Under the pieces are notes generated by a model. It saw only the letters and a program-made list of their open reading frames with translations, was not told the DNA's origin and ran no database searches. The position numbers were made by a program, and so were the translations under genes. 12,465 nucleotides of DNA from Rostrohypoxylon terebratum. Lineage: Eukaryota > Ascomycota > Sordariomycetes > Xylariales > Hypoxylaceae. Where the stretch lies: positions 1 to 12,465 of the forward strand of contig MU386108.1 in NCBI GenBank assembly GCA_022497145.1, in the 5' to 3' direction. Positions 8,839-12,465 of this stretch are shown here, in pieces (positions within the stretch are counted from its first letter, which is position 1; each line of letters starts with the position of its first letter).

Positions 8839-9648
8839 TCATAGTTTCGATCTCGTCGCGATCCGTTCCCCTAGACTAGCGATGGATATGTTTTCCATAA
8901 TACTGAAGACTGCTACTTCAGCCTGGAAGTGATGGCTGCACCAGTTGCGCAAATCCACAATGACACATATAGGGCTCATGCCAGTTTTCTGGCGAGCGCC
9001 TCAGTCACAACTCTACCTAGTTTGTTCCTTTGGTCCCGATGCTTGCTTGAAGAGGGTGGCATAGTTTTTTTTTTCGCTGTATTCCTGGGGCTCTGGCTTT
9101 GCGTCTAACAACCTACCTCTTAGTAGGCAGTCAATCCTGAATAAACTCAATGCTGGACCTGTGCAATTGGCATTTCTCCATGGCTATGAAAGAATATAGG
9201 AGTCACCTCTCCTACGATTATTTTACTCATATCCGTGCCTGGTCGTCCGGAGCTGTCTGGTGGATCGCAGCATATGTCTAGCAGCGCGAGCAGCTCCTCT
9301 TCTTCGATCGGAATCATGTCGCGTGCTCTCCGCCTATTGCGCTCATAATCTTCTTTTTCGGCTACAATATCGATAGTTTCCATCCACACGACGTTGAGGG
9401 ATACCGCTCGCTCTTCGCGTGAGCTCGGAAAGTGTGCCAGAGCTTCTTGGAATGTGCGTCCCGCCGCATGATTGGCTTGGGAGATGCTTCTATGCAACCC
9501 AGAAACAGATGAAAGCAGGGTAAAGAAGTTTAAAGGCTCGAGAAATAGCTCATGGATTCTAGGAAGTCTGCACTTCTGATCGGAGTATCAAGTTCCATTG
9601 TGCATAGCTCATTGATTCAAAAACGAAATCCGGTGTGGATATTAGCAA
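8839..9648 (-). pseudogene. Polyketide synthase 3' relic (KR domain, linker, ACP)
   Basis: This is the decayed C-terminal end of a highly reducing-type fungal type I PKS. Segments on the minus strand: 9648-9562 reads FVFESMSYAQWNLIL, the KR region before 'KVQGTWNLH'. 9554-9150 reads HELFLEPLNFFTLLSSVSG, then SQANHAAGRTFQEALAHF, METIDIVAEKEDY and EEELLALLDICCDP. 9102-9016 is the linker (NYATLFKQA). 9011-8979 reads VVTEALARKLA, the start of the ACP. 8958-8842 reads VDLRNW and AEVAVFSIMENISIASLGER, the end of the ACP, followed by a terminal TGA at 8841-8839. Lesions: TAG at 9561-9559 where Trp is expected, a frame change at about 9556, TGA at 9149-9147, TAG at 9015-9013, TGA at 8978-8976, and a deletion between 8976 and 8958 that removes the phosphopantetheine-serine region. 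The catalytic KR Tyr is His (codon 9470-9468). KS, AT, DH and ER are absent; the P450 stop lies 27 bp upstream. No function is expected. Confidence 0.9.
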
Positions 9649-9674
9649 CGGTGATGTTTCATGATATAGCCTAT

Positions 9675-11473
9675 CTAATCTACCAACTCTTTCCAATATT
9701 GGGCGCGGGGTTTGAAGTTTAGATACGGCCCATCGTGGCGCGATGTAAGCATGTCGTATTCGCGCCTTCCGGAGCCCACGTCCCCAAGACTACCCGAGCT
9801 CTTTTCGAAGTCAAGATACCACATCGTCTTTGCGATAACGAGGCTCGCTTCGAAGTATGCCATAGCTTTACCGGGGCAAGAGCGTGCACCCAGCGAGAAC
9901 GGCGTAAATGCCCTAGTGTCAGAGAGCGGTGTATTATCCCCAACTAGATCATGAGTTGTTGGCTTATAATTCACCATCCAGCGTTCGGGGTTGAACGTGA
10001 ATGGCTCGGGAAAATGGTCCTTGTTGTGGTGTATCGAGTAGACGTTAACTCCCACATGTATTCCTTGGGGGATGATGTGCCCGTCAATGATAAATGGCTT
10101 ATCGTATTCTCCATCTGCAAGCTGGCGCCATAAAGTACCACCAACAGGTGGTGACATACGCAGGGCCTCGTCTATGCATGCACGGAGGTACAGACAGCCA
10201 GACAACTGTGGCCCCTTACGGATCTCGCTACTTGTCTTGAACGTACTGCGTATCTCTCGGGAAAGCATGTCGTAGCAATGCCGGCTCCTCGATAAATAGA
10301 AGAATAACGCTGACGTAGCTGTTGCAACCGTGTCGCCGCCTGCACTTAACCTAGTTAGATCCGCGATACAGCAATGTACAACACATAACATATTTGTGGA
10401 TATACAATTACGCACCTGCAGACATGAATAGGAGCGACTCGGCAAATAGTCCGCTTTGTTGGGGATCCTCGGGTTTTAGCTCAAAGCTTTCTATAACATA
10501 AGAGTAATAGTCATGTCTCGTTTTCTTCTCTTGTGCGAAACGTGCTTTCATCAGTTTCTCTACCAGGCCACGCCATTTGACTCGCAAAGGGTTCCTTCTA
10601 GCTATGTATTCGAGCCCAAGCTTGGAAAGAAAAGGGAAGTTCATAAAGGTATGGATACGGTAATTTCCAACGCTAATGCCTGGGCGGACGAATCTGTTTT
10701 CTTCTTTCGTCTGTAGCTCGGGACAATATCCAAACCCTAGGCTGGTAGCAATATCAATACCGAGGCGACTACAATAATCCGTGAGATTGGTAGGCTCAGA
10801 CAAAGAATTCAGAATCTGCTTTATGAAGATATCTGACTGCTCTTGTAGAATAGGCTCGAACATGCCAATTGACCGTTCAGATAAGAACGGGTCAATTATC
10901 TTACGCCTCTGGTTGGCTGCGTCACGATCGATGAAATTAAATAGGAACGGTACTCCATCTGCAAGTGCGAAGAGGTATAGGCGAGATTTCGTGACTCTTG
11001 GGTTCTGGTAGATGTCTATGCGTTTGATTAGTGATGATACTCACAGCGAACGCGCCAACCATCAACCCGAATTAAACATGCCTTTGAGGGCGGTCGGAGT
11101 GTTGAAAATGAGGCGATTAGGTCCGTAGCGGATGACATTGCCTGAGAAGATTAGGATTGTTGATAGAGTACTTCAGCGATGGTAATTAGGTACCGTAGCG
11201 TTGGTGATCCTCGTAAGTCGCAAGATGAAGTTTTCTCTTCAGGGCATAGTAACCGGCGTACGAGTCTGATATTCTTGCCAGGAGGGGCCCTGGATAACCC
11301 TTAAGAGGGTGGCAGTACAAGAAATAGCCACCAATCAAGAGACACTTGTCATTCGTTAGCATTCTAGGAATCTAGGCAGAGAAGCCACACCAACTGATCA
11401 AGCATCATACATAACTGACAGCAATACATCCAACGTATAGCGCGGTAACAGAGACACTAATGAGAAGAGACAT
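9675..11473 (-). CDS. Cytochrome P450 monooxygenase, five exons, ~512 aa
   Basis: A haem-thiolate monooxygenase of the fungal microsomal type, anchored in the ER and fed by cytochrome P450 reductase. Minus-strand exons: 11473-11411, 11344-11194, 11141-11082, 11015-10416 and 10339-9675; 1539 nt, exactly 513 codons with TAG. Residues 1-31 form a hydrophobic anchor starting MSLLISVSV. Then come the proline hinge HPLKGYPGP (33-41), RYGPNRLIFN, DIYQNPRVTKSRLY, RRKIIDPFLSERS, the I-helix SAGGDT (290-295), ExxR as EALR (349-352), NPERW, and the haem loop FSLGARSCPG (439-448) with ligand Cys446. Length is normal and all hallmark residues are present. Introns are 66, 52, 66 and 76 nt. Intron 3 is best read as GC-AG (GCATGT at 11081); a GTTGAT donor at 11066 would add five residues. 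Intron 1 could end at an earlier in-frame CTAG. It lies head-to-tail upstream of the PKS relic, suggesting a former tailoring enzyme. The CYP family and substrate are not determinable here. Confidence 0.93.
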
Positions 11474-12465
11474 TGTGTGATATGATACAACATCTAAAGC
11501 TATTTGCTCTCAGCCATTGCGAGTACTACAACATATACCCTACCCGATAAATAAAATGGCTATTCCTTGTGGTGGAATTGTGGAGTAGAAAAGCAAAGGG
11601 CTTACCTAGTAGTTATGACCTACCTATCACCAGACTACCTAACGATACTACCTGCTGCGGGATTTTGCTATTTGCCACCAACCTGAGACATATGCTCCCT
11701 TGATTAGAATCTTCGGCGGTAAAAAATAAGCTACCAATTACTTACCTCTTTCATAGGCAGGTTAGTTACTGCCTACTTGGTAATTACCGGGACGCAAGTG
11801 GTTGGAAGATCAAGATCTATCATACCTAGCCACGCAGCAAAGGAGAGGGGTTTTTCGCCTTAGTAGTCGCCGAGGGGTTTCATGCAACACACTCTGTCTT
11901 ACCCAAAGATTCGCGTGGCTTATGTGGGAAGTTCTTGTGGGAAACTTGTTTTCGAAGTTAATGTTTTGTCGATGGATTAATGGATTGAGATTACTCAGGG
12001 GCCTTTATTACTAGAGTATCGACGAATATCCTCGAGTATTACCATCCCAGATCAACAACAAACCAATCTGAGTTAGATACCTAGGTAGGTATATCTGTAA
12101 TTAAGCCTATTCCAGTCACTCGAGTATCAAATAACGGATATTAACTTTTCAATTTTGGTCTAGGTACCTAGATAGGAACTGCTTGTAGTATCCATCGTTC
12201 AGTGGCTATGTCGAAGAGAATGCCATGACCAAACCAGGCCATGGCGCTACATTGTTACATCCAGTACATTTCATATATTATAAAAGGTCCCTAATCGTAG
12301 GTACTTTTATTTCGAGTGATACGAAGAGACATTTCCCACAAAAACTAATAGTGAAAACGGCGAAAACAGCTGTGACGAACCTATACTTAGGCTTAGTAAG
12401 TATAGCTTCATAAGGGGGTCTTGATTTTAAGGTAACAGTAATTGTAGAGGTCAAGTATAATCAAA
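11474..12465. other. Intergenic region upstream of the P450
   Basis: No gene could be supported. It includes the P450 promoter side, an inverted repeat at 11754-11775, a 10-bp palindrome GGTAATTACC at 11779-11788, and several ACCTA/TAGGT words (about 11605-11645, 12079-12092, 12161-12175). The open stretch at 11802-12014 (+) starts only at a TTG and shows no recognisable motif. Confidence 0.55.
11754..11775. repeat. Inverted repeat with 7-bp arms
   Basis: TAGGCAG (11754-11760) and CTGCCTA (11769-11775) flank the 8-bp spacer GTTAGTTA. It could form a short hairpin. No role can be assigned. Confidence 0.6.

Noticed and set aside
9712..11011. Several plus-strand open frames of 60-80 codons
   Set aside because: All lie antisense to P450 exons whose family motifs are unambiguous.
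11802..12014. 70-aa plus-strand open frame
   Set aside because: It begins at a TTG, has no recognisable domain, and no neighbouring exon extends it convincingly.
1..12465. CRISPR arrays, bacterial operons or phage genes
   Set aside because: No regularly spaced repeats and no bacterial gene signals; spliced fungal genes dominate the window.

Overview
The window looks like nuclear DNA of a filamentous ascomycete (Pezizomycotina). Coding sequence is interrupted by short introns of about 48-76 nt with fungal donor, branch and acceptor signals (GTAAGT/GTATGT-like, CTAAC/CTAAT, YAG). The gene families are typical fungal ones, and long AT-rich intergenic stretches are peppered with ACCTA/TAGGT and TACTATGTA-type words. 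There are no bacterial operons, ribosome binding sites or CRISPR arrays. All gene models below were spliced by eye from reading-frame continuity and family motifs.

Layout: (1) 981-2829 (+), a six-exon MFS transporter (DHA1/HOL1-like) of about 516 aa. (2) 3487-3870 (+), a short protein of 127 aa with one Zn2Cys6 zinc cluster and no regulatory domain; an adjacent frame stays open to 4001, which hints at a frameshift. (3) 4873-5214 (-), a three-exon gene for a 77-aa secreted six-cysteine protein. (4) 5215-8838, about 3.6 kb without a supportable gene but rich in short repeats and palindromes. (5) 8839-9648 (-), a decayed 3' end of a highly reducing-type polyketide synthase: KR domain, linker and ACP broken by stops, frame changes and a deletion. 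(6) 9675-11473 (-), an apparently intact five-exon cytochrome P450 of about 512 aa. (7) 11474-12465, intergenic.

An MFS exporter, a zinc-cluster regulator, a P450 and a PKS remnant within about 10 kb are the usual parts of a fungal secondary-metabolite cluster. The reading I favour is a relic cluster: the PKS is dead (catalytic Tyr changed to His, ACP serine region missing, everything upstream of the KR gone), the regulator may be truncated, and the P450 and transporter still look functional. The small secreted protein between them is probably independent of the pathway. The product of the ancestral cluster cannot be inferred from this sequence.
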